A stretch of 64,000 nucleotides of DNA, taken from assembly GCF_042682565.1 (NCBI RefSeq), contig NZ_JBHUIC010000008.1. One strand, written 5' to 3'. The DNA comes from Pistricoccus aurantiacus. Its GTDB lineage: Bacteria > Pseudomonadota > Gammaproteobacteria > Pseudomonadales > Halomonadaceae. A program made the position numbers and the translations under genes. Below the pieces are notes generated by a model. The model had not been told where the DNA came from. It saw only the letters and a program-made list of their open reading frames with translations, and did not search any database. This document shows, one piece after another, positions 44,082 through 53,167 of the stretch (position 1 is the first letter of the stretch; each line of letters begins with the position of its first letter).

Positions 44082-45335
44082 TTAGCCGCTCTCGGACACC
44101 GGAGCCTCGGCTTTCGCTTCGTGCTTGCTCTCGCTACGGGCGATGATCGCCGTGCCCACCAGATCGCCGGTCACATTGAGCGCCGTGGCGCCCATGCCCA
44201 CCAAGGCATCGATGGACACCAGCAAGGCGACGGTCTCGATGGGCAGCCCCACCTGGGCAAAAACCGTGGCGATCATGACGATGCCGGCGCCGGGCACCCC
44301 GGCGGTGCCGATGGAAGTCAGGGTGCCGATCAGCACGATCTCGATCATGGTAATCAAGTCCAACTGCATCCCTACCACGTTGGCGGCGAAGACTGCGGAA
44401 ATCGCGATACGAATCGCCGCGCCGTCCATGTTGATGGTGGCGCCAAGCGGCAGGCTGAAGCCGTACAGGCTCTGAGGCGTGCCCAGACGCCGGGCGGCGT
44501 CGAGGGTCAGCGGCAGCGTGCCGGAACTGCTCTGGGTGGCGAAGGCGGTCGCCATCGGTGTGCGCGCCTCGCGAAAGAAGGACCGCAAGCGCACCCCGAA
44601 CAGGCGCATCAGCACGCAATAGACGATCAGATGAACCGCCAGGGCGATATACAGCACCGCCACCATGTTGCCCAGGGAAAGAATGGTATTCATTCCCTGT
44701 TCGCCTACGGTCTTGGCGACGATGGCGAACACGCCGATGGGCACGTACTGCAGAATTCCCCCCATGACCTTCAAGGTGACCGCGTTGAGACCCTCCACCA
44801 CGCGATAAAGCGCCTCGCCCAGTTCGCCGTGACTCTCGGAGTCCCGCAGTTTCAGCAGCGCGACGCCGAAGACGATGGCGGTGAAGATGATGCCCAGCAG
44901 ATTCAACTCGGCGAAGGCGACGATGATGTTGTCCGGCACGATATTCAGCAGCACATGGGCGAACCCCGGGTTGTCCGGCACCTCCACCTGGGCATCCTCG
45001 CTCAGGGTCAAGCCGCGTCCCGGCTCGAACAGGGTGGCAACCACAAGCCCCACGACAATCGCCAAGGCGGAGGTGAGCACATAGTAGCCGAACAGCTTGC
45101 GCCCCATCCGCCCCATGCTGGTAAGGTTGGCCTGGTTGATACCGACCATCAGGGTGAACAGCACGATCGGCACGATCAGAAACCGCAAGAGCCGCAGCAG
45201 CAGCTCGCCGAAGGGCGCCAGCCAGTCCGCGGCGGTTTGCCCGCCCAGCAGCCCGACGATCAACCCCAGCACCAGGGCGATGCTGACCCGCAGGATCAGC
45301 GAAGCGTTCAAGTAGCCGTTCCATATGGCCTTCAT
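44082..45335 (-). CDS. Dicarboxylate/amino acid:cation symporter (DAACS family)
   Basis: 417-residue inner-membrane symporter with about eight helices. Diagnostic motifs are LLRFLIVPIVLFTLMVGI, the serine-rich re-entrant loop FATQSSSGTLPLTL, NMDGAAI and the late GVPGAGIVMI/VTGDLVGTAI. The family (GltP, DctA) moves glutamate, aspartate or C4-dicarboxylates with Na+ or H+. GAGGAG precedes the ATG. First gene of a probable operon with the GNAT enzyme. Confidence 0.92.
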   Translation of the reverse strand: MKAIWNGYLNASLILRVSIALVLGLIVGLLGGQTAADWLAPFGELLLRLLRFLIVPIVLFTLMVGINQANLTSMGRMGRKLFGYYVLTSALAIVVGLVVATLFEPGRGLTLSEDAQVEVPDNPGFAHVLLNIVPDNIIVAFAELNLLGIIFTAIVFGVALLKLRDSESHGELGEALYRVVEGLNAVTLKVMGGILQYVPIGVFAIVAKTVGEQGMNTILSLGNMVAVLYIALAVHLIVYCVLMRLFGVRLRSFFREARTPMATAFATQSSSGTLPLTLDAARRLGTPQSLYGFSLPLGATINMDGAAIRIAISAVFAANVVGMQLDLITMIEIVLIGTLTSIGTAGVPGAGIVMIATVFAQVGLPIETVALLVSIDALVGMGATALNVTGDLVGTAIIARSESKHEAKAEAPVSESG

Positions 45336-45512
45336 GACAGGCTCCTCGCTCGGGCGCTGGCGAGGTGATTGGACACTGATGTCATAAGGTAGCTTCCTCG
45401 TCCGTGATGGCGCCGATTGTGCGGGATATCCGGTGAGGGGTAAATGTCACTGACCGTCACCGATAGATCAAATCGCTCTAGCACAACGGCTATCGGAGCA
45501 TGACATCCGCCT

Positions 45513-45872
45513 TCAATCCTTGGCGCAGCCATCCTCTTTCAAGGGGTCGTGTCCCCAGTTCATCAAGGAATAGCGCCAGGCACTGCTCTCGATATCCGAT
45601 GATGGGCCGCCTTGAGAACAATGCCGCTTTACGTAGGCGACAACCTGCGCCATATGCTCCCAATCGGTCTCTTCCAGATCCGCCTTGTTCGTTCGCTTGA
45701 TCTCAACAATACGCTTTCCGGACTGATGGCCGGTAGACTCTCCGCCGTTTGACGAGTCCCCCACCGACTTGCTCTCTTCCGTTTCGAGCCAGCGCTCGAG
45801 TTCTGCGGGAGCCATGTTGACCAACTGCTGCCATTCACGCCAGATTTCTTCATGGGATTTCGAAGATGACAT
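45513..45872 (-). CDS. DUF3140-family protein
   Basis: 119-residue soluble protein. The family signature is visible: WREWQQLVNMAPAELERWLETEESKSVG, then GHQSGKRIVEI, HMAQVVAYVKRH and SAWRYSLMNWGHDPLK. The function is unknown; related proteins are widespread in bacteria as stress-associated small proteins, but this is not shown here. It is 51 bp downstream of the GH114 gene in the same orientation. Confidence 0.85.
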   Translation of the reverse strand: MSSSKSHEEIWREWQQLVNMAPAELERWLETEESKSVGDSSNGGESTGHQSGKRIVEIKRTNKADLEETDWEHMAQVVAYVKRHCSQGGPSSDIESSAWRYSLMNWGHDPLKEDGCAKD

Positions 45873-45923
45873 CGCTACCTCGATTTTTCCGGTTGACCAG
45901 GATCCTGAGCCGACGCGCGGGAA

Positions 45924-46754
45924 TCACTGGTTGAAATGCACGTATTTCTCTGCTTTCGCATCCTCGCAAATAAAGGATAGGTTACCGCTGTAGATTTCCT
46001 TGTACTGCCGATAGGCTTTCGCACAGTTCTCTTCGTTATAGTGGTTGATGATGACCAGCTTGCCCGCATCCAGAAAATCCTGGGCACCGGTTTGATCCCA
46101 CCAGTTCCTTTCGTCAGGATAAGACTCGTAGGTCACGCCGTCGAAATTCGTCGCCCCTTCCACGGTGTTCTTGGCCATGCACTTCATGTTTTTGCTGTGC
46201 ACATGGTCGCAGAGCGTTCGATAATAATTGATCCCTTCGGCTCTTGTGACTTGAAAATCGTGGACTTCCCTTTCCTTGTCGTCATAAAACCAGTCCATGT
46301 TGTCGAATTCCACCCAGTCAAAACCCCAGTCGGCTATCTTGTCGATGCGAGTTTTCATGATATTCAGCAGTTTTTCGTCGGTTCTATTGACGAAATACTC
46401 ATCCGACCAGGCATCCCAGGGTTCGCTGACCAGAAAAGGCCGCATGGCTGAAAAATCGTCTCTATAGGTTTCTCCCGTGCCGATACTGATATAGGCACCG
46501 ACTTCGTTGCCCTGCTGCTTGATGGCATCCACGCTCGCCGCGTTATTGCCGTCGAACGGATCTATCAGCACGTAGGCATTTCGAGCGTTATCGAGAATCC
46601 CCGGTATTTGATCCGCCTCGTAGTTCTGCTGGTACGCCTGGTTGTAGACAGGCATCGCTCGGTATTCGGAATCATCGCAAGACATCAGCAAAACCGGCAG
46701 CGAGGCAAGAAGGGGAATCAAGACAGCAGGTCTTGACGTTATCGTATCCAACAC
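45924..46754 (-). CDS. GH114-type lipoprotein (endo-alpha-1,4-polygalactosaminidase-like)
   Basis: 276-residue predicted lipoprotein: signal peptide ending LPVLLMSC, then a TIM-barrel resembling the TM1410/GH114 family. Motifs are YVLIDPFDGNNAASVDAIK, GAYISIGTGETYRDDF, FDWVEFDNMDWF (acidic catalytic region) and VTYESYPDERNWWD. The family hydrolyses galactosamine-rich exopolysaccharide, as in the hydrolase domain of PelA. It begins 3 bases after the ycaO-like gene and no polysaccharide operon is nearby, so its substrate is unclear. Confidence 0.82.
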   Translation of the reverse strand: MLDTITSRPAVLIPLLASLPVLLMSCDDSEYRAMPVYNQAYQQNYEADQIPGILDNARNAYVLIDPFDGNNAASVDAIKQQGNEVGAYISIGTGETYRDDFSAMRPFLVSEPWDAWSDEYFVNRTDEKLLNIMKTRIDKIADWGFDWVEFDNMDWFYDDKEREVHDFQVTRAEGINYYRTLCDHVHSKNMKCMAKNTVEGATNFDGVTYESYPDERNWWDQTGAQDFLDAGKLVIINHYNEENCAKAYRQYKEIYSGNLSFICEDAKAEKYVHFNQ

Positions 46755-46757
46755 GCG

Positions 46758-48956
46758 CTATCCTTCACTCAAGGCCGCCCGATGGGCGTGCAGCTTCCTG
46801 TAGCTTTCGATCAACCGCTGGTGCCGATCGAGACCCTCCAGCCGCATATTGGTCGGGCTCAGGCCGTGAAAGCGTACATCGCCGTTGACCGAACCGACCA
46901 CGGCGTTCATGGTCTGCTCGCCGAACATGCGCTTGAAGTTGTAAAGGTAGTCATCCAGTTCGAGCTCGTCATCCAGGGCGATTTCCAGCACCGCGCTCAC
47001 CGCCTGATAGAAGAGCCCGCGCTCGACGGTGTTGTCGTTGTACTGCAGAAACATCTGCGCCCGATCCAGTGCTTCCTCCTGCTGGCCGAGGGCCAGGTTG
47101 ATCAGCAGCTTGAGTTCGAGGATGGTCAGTTGCCCCCAGACCGTATTCTCGTCGAATTCGATGCCGATCAGGTTGAAGATATCCTCGTGATCATCGATCT
47201 GGCTCTCTTCCAGGCGTTCCAGCAGATCCGCCAGCCGATCGTCGCTCAGCGCGTGCAGATTGAGAATGTCCTCCCGGAACAGCAGCGCCTTGTTGGTGTT
47301 GTCCCAGATCAGGTCCTCCACCGGATAGACCTCGGAATAACCCGGCACCAGGATCCGGCAGACCGGCGCCCCCAGATCCTCGTGCACCATCATGTAACTC
47401 TCGAGGCCCAGTTCCTCGAGGATGCGGAACAGGCCGGCGGCCTCCTCTTCATTGCTGCCGGAGAAATCCCACTCGACGAACTCGATATCAGCCTTGGCGC
47501 TGAAGAAGCGCCAGGACACTACACCGGAGGAGTCGATGAAGTGCTCGACGTAGTTGTTCGGCTCCGCCACCGCCAGGGAATTGAAGGTCGGCGGCAGGAA
47601 GTCGTTCAGCCCCTCGAAGCTGCGGCCCTGCATCAGCTCGGTGAGGCTGCGCTCCAGGGCTACGTGAAAGCTCGTATGGGCGCCGAAGCAGGCGAAGACG
47701 CCGCCGGTCCTGGGATTCATCAGGGTGACGCACATCACCGGGAACTGGCCGCCCAGGGAGGCATCCTTGACCAGGATCGGAAAGCCCTGGGCCTCCAGCG
47801 CCTCGATACCCTCGAGAATGTCCGGGTATTTCCTGAGCACCGCCAGCGGTACGTCCGGCAGGGCAATCTCCTCCTCGATGATCCGGCGCTTCACCGCCCG
47901 CTCGAAGATCTCCGACAGGCATTGCACCTGGGCTTCCTGCAGGGTGTTGCCGGCGCTCATGCCGTTGCTGAGGTAGAGGTTCTCGATCAGGTTGGAGGGA
48001 AAATAGACCGTCTCGCCGTCGGACCGGCGCACGAACGGCAAGGCGACGATGCCGCGTTCCGTCCTGCCGGAGTTGGTGTCGAACAGGTGAGAGCCGCGCA
48101 GCTCGCCGTCCGGATCGTAGATCTCCCGGGTGTAGCTATCCAGGATGCCCGCCGGCAGGGCGTCATCCGGCCCGGGCTGGAACCACTCCTCGCAGGGATA
48201 GTGGACGAACCGGCTGCCCGCGATCTCCTCGCCGAAGAACTGATCGTTATAGAAAAAGTTGCAGCTCAGGCGCTCGATGAACTCCCCCAGCGCCGAGCAC
48301 AGGGCGCTCTCCTTGGTCGCCCCCTTGCCGTTGGTGAAGCACATCGGCGAGGCGGCATCGCGAACGTGCAGGGACCAGACGTGGGGCACGATATTGCGCC
48401 AGGAGGCGATCTCGATCTTCATGCCGAGATCCGCGAGCATCTTCGTCATGTTGGCGATGGTCTGCTCCAGCGGCAGATCCTTGCCCTCGATCCAGGTACC
48501 GTTCTCGCCGGTCGCATCGCCAGTCGGCTTGCCCAGCAGCAGGGCCTGGGCGTTCTCGTCGATGTTCTCCACTACCTCGATCTGGAACTCCGGCCCGGTC
48601 TGCACCACCTTCTTGACCGTGCAGCGGTCGATGGAGCGCAGAATGCCTTCCCGGTCCCTGGCGGACAGATCCTCTGGCAGCTCTACCTGAATCTTGAAGA
48701 TCTGCTGGTAGCGATTCTCCGGGTCGACGATGTTGTTCTGGGACAGGCGGATGTTCTCCGTGGGAATATCCCGGGCGTTGCAGTACACCTTGACGAAATA
48801 CGCCGCGCACATGGCCGACGACGCCAGAAAGTAGTCGAAGGGACCAGGCGCCGAACCGTCGCCCTTGTAGCGAATGGGCTGGTCGGCGATAACGGTGAAA
48901 TCGTCGAACTTCGCCTCCAGCCGGAGGTTGTCGAGATAGTTGACCTTGATTTCCAT
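46758..48956 (-). CDS. ycaO: OsmC-domain/YcaO-domain fusion protein
   Basis: 732-residue protein. The N-terminal OsmC-like domain (about 1-135) has GDGSAPGPFDYFLASSAMCAAYFVKVYC, with the redox Cys, and ends with the second Cys in DRCTVKKVV. From about residue 155 it follows E. coli YcaO (586 aa) closely: CFTNGKGATKESALCSALGEFIERLS (ATP-binding), SNGMSAGNTLQEAQVQCLSEIFERAVK, ASLGGQFPV, FGAHTSF and HFIDSSG, plus a C-terminal helical-repeat region. YcaO assists RimO in thiomethylating ribosomal protein S12; the OsmC part adds thiol-peroxidase-like chemistry. Function is by family. Confidence 0.9.
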   Translation of the reverse strand: MEIKVNYLDNLRLEAKFDDFTVIADQPIRYKGDGSAPGPFDYFLASSAMCAAYFVKVYCNARDIPTENIRLSQNNIVDPENRYQQIFKIQVELPEDLSARDREGILRSIDRCTVKKVVQTGPEFQIEVVENIDENAQALLLGKPTGDATGENGTWIEGKDLPLEQTIANMTKMLADLGMKIEIASWRNIVPHVWSLHVRDAASPMCFTNGKGATKESALCSALGEFIERLSCNFFYNDQFFGEEIAGSRFVHYPCEEWFQPGPDDALPAGILDSYTREIYDPDGELRGSHLFDTNSGRTERGIVALPFVRRSDGETVYFPSNLIENLYLSNGMSAGNTLQEAQVQCLSEIFERAVKRRIIEEEIALPDVPLAVLRKYPDILEGIEALEAQGFPILVKDASLGGQFPVMCVTLMNPRTGGVFACFGAHTSFHVALERSLTELMQGRSFEGLNDFLPPTFNSLAVAEPNNYVEHFIDSSGVVSWRFFSAKADIEFVEWDFSGSNEEEAAGLFRILEELGLESYMMVHEDLGAPVCRILVPGYSEVYPVEDLIWDNTNKALLFREDILNLHALSDDRLADLLERLEESQIDDHEDIFNLIGIEFDENTVWGQLTILELKLLINLALGQQEEALDRAQMFLQYNDNTVERGLFYQAVSAVLEIALDDELELDDYLYNFKRMFGEQTMNAVVGSVNGDVRFHGLSPTNMRLEGLDRHQRLIESYRKLHAHRAALSEG

Positions 48957-49125
48957 GGACAGGACACCGGATTCGTGTATTCAGGGGCTGTAGCGCGTAG
49001 CCAGACATTATCCCGCTTTTGCGGTGCTTCGTCTTGGGCGGGGTCAGAAAACATCGAGTTCGAGCGGCAGCGCGAATGATCCGACTGCAAGTCGAGGCTG
49101 TTGTCGACTGGTTCGACGTGCACAA

Positions 49126-49145
49126 TACTGTATAATTTAACAGTA
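49126..49145. promoter_or_regulatory. LexA (SOS) box overlapping the radical SAM gene start
   Basis: A 20-bp symmetric site with arms TACTGT and ACAGTA around ATAATTTA matches the gammaproteobacterial LexA consensus (CTGT-N8-ACAG core at 49128-49143). Its last base is the A of the ATG at 49145. It contains TATAAT (49131-49136), a plausible -10, so bound LexA would cover the promoter. Confidence 0.8.
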
Positions 49146-50413
49146 TGGAACTGATCGATAAGCTCGCCATCCTGGCTGACGCCGCCAAGTACGACGCCTC
49201 CTGTGCGTCCAGCGGCTCCCGGACCAGGAACTCGACGAAGGGTCGCGGTGTCGGCTCCACCGACGGCGTGGGCATCTGTCACTCCTACGCCCCGGACGGC
49301 CGCTGCATTTCGCTTCTGAAGATTCTGTTCACGAATTTCTGCATCTACGAGTGCAGCTACTGCGTCAATCGCAACTCCTCCAACGTGCGGCGGGCACGGT
49401 TCACCGTCGACGAGGTCGTGAATCTGACCCTGGATTTCTACAAGCGCAACTATATCGAAGGGCTGTTCCTGAGCTCCGGCATCATCCGCAACCCGGACTA
49501 CACCATGGAACAGCTGGTGGCGGTGGCGCGCAAGCTGCGCGAGGAACACGACTTTCGCGGCTACATCCATTTGAAGACGATTCCCGAGGCGGACGGTGAT
49601 CTGCTGGCGGCGGCGGGCCGCTATGCGGACCGGCTCAGCATCAATATCGAACTGCCCACCCAGCAGGCGCTTTCCGACCTGGCGCCGGAGAAGGACCAGC
49701 GCACCATCAAGCTGTCCATGGCGCGTATCCGTTCTCGCCGGGAGGAAGCCGCCGCGGACCAAAGCGCCTATCGCCGGCAGCCGCGTCGTTCCGGCACCGG
49801 CAAGCCGCCGGCCTTCGCGCCCGCCGGCCAGTCCACCCAGATCATCGTCGGCGCGGAGCCCTCCACGGACGCCCACATTCTGCAGACCTCATCAGCACTG
49901 TACGCCGGATACGCGCTGCGCCGCGTCTATTATTCCGCCTTCAGCCCCATCCCGGATGCGTCCACGCGGCTGCCGGTACAGCAACCGCCGCTGCTGCGGG
50001 AGCATCGGCTGTATCAAGCCGACTGGCTGATGCGTTTCTATGGCTACGCGGCGGATGAAATCACCCGGTCCCCGGACCCGGAAACGACGCCCGGCATGCT
50101 TTCTTTAGAGGTCGATCCCAAGCTCGGCTGGGCGCTGGCCAATCGCGGCTACTTTCCAGTGGACGTGAACCGCGATTCCCGGGCACGGCTGTTGCGGGTG
50201 CCCGGCCTCGGAGTCAGAAGCGTCGATCGTATACTGCAGATTCGGCGATTTCAGAAGGTGCGTCTGGAAGACCTGGTCGCCATGCGCGCCGGGGTGAAGA
50301 AAGCCATGCCTTTCATGGTCTGCGCCAATCATCATCCCTCCCTCGTTGAACTCGACAGCGACCGGCTGCGGGCACGCTATGCCCCACCTGCCCGGCAGCT
50401 CTCGCTGCTGTAA
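49145..50413 (+). CDS. Putative DNA modification/repair radical SAM protein (UDG-linked)
   Basis: 422-residue radical SAM enzyme with the cluster motif as CIYECSYC (CxxxCxxC) near residues 66-73, followed by a partial SAM barrel. The C-terminus has a helix-hairpin-helix (LLRVPGLGVRSVDRILQIRRF) suggesting DNA binding. It matches the rSAM-linked-to-UDG family (TIGR03916 type), always paired with a DUF4130 partner. The partner starts 18 bp downstream. It is under a LexA box and has no Shine-Dalgarno. The reaction is unknown; DNA-base repair is inferred from context. Confidence 0.9.
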   Translation: MELIDKLAILADAAKYDASCASSGSRTRNSTKGRGVGSTDGVGICHSYAPDGRCISLLKILFTNFCIYECSYCVNRNSSNVRRARFTVDEVVNLTLDFYKRNYIEGLFLSSGIIRNPDYTMEQLVAVARKLREEHDFRGYIHLKTIPEADGDLLAAAGRYADRLSINIELPTQQALSDLAPEKDQRTIKLSMARIRSRREEAAADQSAYRRQPRRSGTGKPPAFAPAGQSTQIIVGAEPSTDAHILQTSSALYAGYALRRVYYSAFSPIPDASTRLPVQQPPLLREHRLYQADWLMRFYGYAADEITRSPDPETTPGMLSLEVDPKLGWALANRGYFPVDVNRDSRARLLRVPGLGVRSVDRILQIRRFQKVRLEDLVAMRAGVKKAMPFMVCANHHPSLVELDSDRLRARYAPPARQLSLL

Positions 50414-50430
50414 CCCGGGACCACGCAGCC

Positions 50431-51900
50431 ATGACGCAACCCTCGCTGTTTGATGACACAAACTCCGACGCCTTGACGGCGGTGCGCTTCCACCCGGACT
50501 TTTCCAGCTGGCAGCAGCGAGCGCGACAACTGCTTGTAGATGAGACGCCGCCGCAGCGGGTCTGGTGGCAGCCGGATCATACCCGGAAACGCGAGACTGC
50601 GCCTTCGAGCGTCACTGCCATCCGCGTGCCCAAAGCGTTCATTACCCAGGCCCGCGCCGCCAGCTGTTATCGCAGCAGCGAGCGCTGGGCGCTGCTGTAT
50701 CACCTGCTGTGGCGCTTGACCCATGGCGAAAAACACCTCATGCAGCTCGCCGGCGACCCACAGGTGACCCGGCTGCGCCACTATGCCAAGGCGGTAAGTC
50801 GCGACGCCCACAAGATGAAGGCGTTCGTGCGCTTTCGCGCCGTCGATAGCGCAGACGGCGAACGGCGCTATATCGCCTGGTTCGAGCCGGATCATTTTAT
50901 TGTCGAATATGCTGCCCCTTTTTTTCAGCACCGATTCGCCAACATGCGCTGGTCGATTCTGACCCCGGATTGCTGCGCTCACTGGGAAGGCAGTGGCAAG
51001 GTGTGGTTCAGCGAAGGAGCCGACAAGGCAGCGGCCCCGGACAACGACGTAGTGGAAGATACCTGGCGCTGTTACTACCGACATATATTCAACCCGGCCC
51101 GAGTGAAGATTCAGGCCATGATGGCGGAAATGCCGCAGAAGTATTGGAAGAACCTGCCGGAATCCCGGCTCATCCCCACGCTGATTCAGGAGGCAGACAG
51201 GCGGGTCGCGGCCATGGCGAAGGACGCCAAATCTTCGGAGCGTCTTCGTTGCGGCCCGCGCCCTGCCACACCTGCGCAAGCGCTGAGCGAGGCGATACAA
51301 AAAAGCGAATCCGGATCGCTCCAGCAGTTGGCGCTGGCGGCACAGAACTGTCGCAACTGCCCGCTATGGCAGCCTGCCACCCAGGCGGTGTTCGGTGAGG
51401 GGCCAGTGCCAGCCAGAATCATGCTGATCGGCGAGCAGCCCGGAGACAACGAAGACCTTGCCGGCAAGCCCTTCGTCGGCCCGGCAGGAGAACTGCTGAA
51501 CCGCGCCCTGGCCGCTGCGGGGCTGAGCCGTCAAGAACTATACATCACCAATACCGTGAAGCATTTCAAGTTTCGCCCTCAAGGCAGGCGCCGCCTGCAT
51601 GAGCGTCCCAGCCAAGAAGAGATCGACGCCTGCTCCCCGTGGCTGGAAGCGGAAATCGAACGGGTGCAGCCGAGCATCATTATCTGTCTGGGCATGACCG
51701 CCGCTCGGGCGCAGCTCGGTGAAAACGTTCAAATCGCGCGGGACAGAGGTAAGCTTCTTGCACGGCAGGGGCGTCAGTATCTGATCACCGTGCATCCGGC
51801 CCATCTGCTGCGCAGCGGCAATAACCCTCGGGAAATCCAGCGCTTCGCGGCGGATCTGCAAGTGGCCGCTGAAAAACTGAACTCGCTGGGTATCAAGTGA
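50431..51900 (+). CDS. DUF4130 domain fused to UdgX-type uracil-DNA-binding domain
   Basis: 489-residue two-domain protein. Residues about 1-270 are DUF4130 (TIGR03915 type; RASCYRSSERWALLYHLLWRL, RFRAVDS, YRHIFNPARVKIQAMMAEMPQKYWKNLPE). Residues about 290-489 are a family-4/UdgX uracil-DNA glycosylase: Fe-S cysteines in CRNCPLW and DACSPWLEA, motif GEQPGDNEDLAGKPFVGPAG and the terminal HPAHLLR. The insert HFKFRPQGRRRLHERP matches the KRRIH loop whose His, in mycobacterial UdgX, links covalently to the abasic site. It follows the radical SAM gene by 17 bp and is almost certainly in its operon. Confidence 0.9.
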   Translation: MTQPSLFDDTNSDALTAVRFHPDFSSWQQRARQLLVDETPPQRVWWQPDHTRKRETAPSSVTAIRVPKAFITQARAASCYRSSERWALLYHLLWRLTHGEKHLMQLAGDPQVTRLRHYAKAVSRDAHKMKAFVRFRAVDSADGERRYIAWFEPDHFIVEYAAPFFQHRFANMRWSILTPDCCAHWEGSGKVWFSEGADKAAAPDNDVVEDTWRCYYRHIFNPARVKIQAMMAEMPQKYWKNLPESRLIPTLIQEADRRVAAMAKDAKSSERLRCGPRPATPAQALSEAIQKSESGSLQQLALAAQNCRNCPLWQPATQAVFGEGPVPARIMLIGEQPGDNEDLAGKPFVGPAGELLNRALAAAGLSRQELYITNTVKHFKFRPQGRRRLHERPSQEEIDACSPWLEAEIERVQPSIIICLGMTAARAQLGENVQIARDRGKLLARQGRQYLITVHPAHLLRSGNNPREIQRFAADLQVAAEKLNSLGIK

Positions 51901-51953
51901 TGGGCGTAGTTCGGACCCTTCTGACGACGTTGCCGCTCAGTAAGAAAACGAAC

Positions 51954-52187
51954 TTATAATTTGCCATGCGCCTTCAAATCGTTCAGCAACGCTTCATAAC
52001 TAATCGTAGGCTCGGAAACCCACTCCTCGAACGCCGCCAGATCTTCTTGATCCTCAGCCAATGCCGCACGTACGGCATCGTTGACGATATCCGATACGGA
52101 ACGGTGGGTATGAGCAGTTTTTAGACGCAGCGCAGCATGCAGTTGGGGGTCGAAATAGACTGTGGAACGCTTCGGTGTCTCACTCAT
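51954..52187 (-). CDS. Ribbon-helix-helix (CopG-like) antitoxin-type protein, orphan
   Basis: 77-residue protein starting MSETPKRSTVYFDPQLHAALRLKTAHTHRSVSDIVNDAVRAALAED, a ribbon-helix-helix DNA-binding fold, followed by a short acidic tail (EEWVSEPTISYEALLNDLK) of the type that binds RelE/ParE toxins. No toxin gene follows on either side. The chosen ATG at 52187 removes 14 unlikely leader residues. It may be a solitary antitoxin or a simple regulator. Confidence 0.75.
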   Translation of the reverse strand: MSETPKRSTVYFDPQLHAALRLKTAHTHRSVSDIVNDAVRAALAEDQEDLAAFEEWVSEPTISYEALLNDLKAHGKL

Positions 52188-52321
52188 GGCATTCACCAAG
52201 GCTTGCTTGAACGCACATTTTAGCGCCATAACGTCAAAGCCCTAAAGATCGCTCTGCCATACCAAATTGCGCATCGCTCGTCATCGAGCGCGATATTTAC
52301 ACTATCGCGACGGTGCAAAAG

Positions 52322-53167
52322 CTATGTTTGATGTGGGATATCTACCGCCCTACCCGTGACCTGAATACCGCCACGGCGTGGTATGTCGACTTCCAGCAGG
52401 CTTGGCCGTCCCATGGTCTTGCCTTGGTGAACCGTCAGTTTGGCAGGTGTCTCGACCAATCCTGCCTCGCGCAGATAACCGCCCAATGCTGCAGCCGCAG
52501 CGCCAGTGGCTGGATCTTCCACCACGCCACCTACCGGGAAGGGATTGCGTGCATGAAAACACGATGCGGATTCGCGCCAGACGAGCTGAAGCGTGGTCAA
52601 ATTCTCCCGCAGCATCAATGCCTTGAGTGCCTCAAAATCATAGTCCAGTCGTTCTAGCCGTGTTTTTGATGCGGTCGCCAGCACCAGATGCCAAGCCCCG
52701 GCATAGGCCTTGGCCGGCGGCAGCTCGGTATCGAGCTCCGAGGGCTGCCAGCCGAGAATCGCCAAAACCTCTTCGACTAGCGTTGGCGTGGCGGCTTGAT
52801 AGTCCGGCATCACCGATGTCAACGACGCCTGCCAACCATCATCTATCCGACGTACCACCACCGGCACCGTGCCTACGGCGGTATTCAACTCATAGGTGCC
52901 CTCCCCACTAAGACGCCCCAGCACTACGCCGCTTGCTACGGTGGCATGACCGCAGAAGCTCACCTCGGCTTGGGGGCTAAAGTACCGCACGTTCCGCGCC
53001 TTCCCTTGGAGCGGCGCGATAAACGCCGTCTCGGAATAGCCAACTTCCGCCGCAATACGCTGCATGATAGCGGCGTCCGGCAGCGTTTCACCCAGCCAGA
53101 CCCCGGCGGGATTACCGCCCTGGGGGTCACGAGTGAACGCAGAAAGTCGATAGAGGGCGCCAGTCAT
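52322..53167 (-). CDS. PhzF-family isomerase
   Basis: 281-residue PhzF-like protein with a two-lobed diaminopimelate-epimerase fold. Family motifs are FTRDPQGGNPAGVWLG, YSETAFIAP with the catalytic Glu, SPQAEVSFCGHATVASGVVL and, late, DPATGAAAAALGGYL. AGGAG precedes the ATG. In phenazine producers PhzF isomerises a DHHA intermediate, but no phz genes are present, so the physiological substrate is unknown. Confidence 0.88.
   Translation of the reverse strand: MTGALYRLSAFTRDPQGGNPAGVWLGETLPDAAIMQRIAAEVGYSETAFIAPLQGKARNVRYFSPQAEVSFCGHATVASGVVLGRLSGEGTYELNTAVGTVPVVVRRIDDGWQASLTSVMPDYQAATPTLVEEVLAILGWQPSELDTELPPAKAYAGAWHLVLATASKTRLERLDYDFEALKALMLRENLTTLQLVWRESASCFHARNPFPVGGVVEDPATGAAAAALGGYLREAGLVETPAKLTVHQGKTMGRPSLLEVDIPRRGGIQVTGRAVDIPHQT

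Noticed and set aside
44019..45368. A 449-codon plus-strand frame opposite the symporter gene
   Set aside because: Gln/His-rich shadow of a hydrophobic membrane-protein gene.
46782..49079. A 765-codon open frame on the plus strand opposite the OsmC-YcaO gene
   Set aside because: It mirrors the codon structure of the real gene, has no family motifs or ribosome binding site, and reflects high GC on the third codon position.
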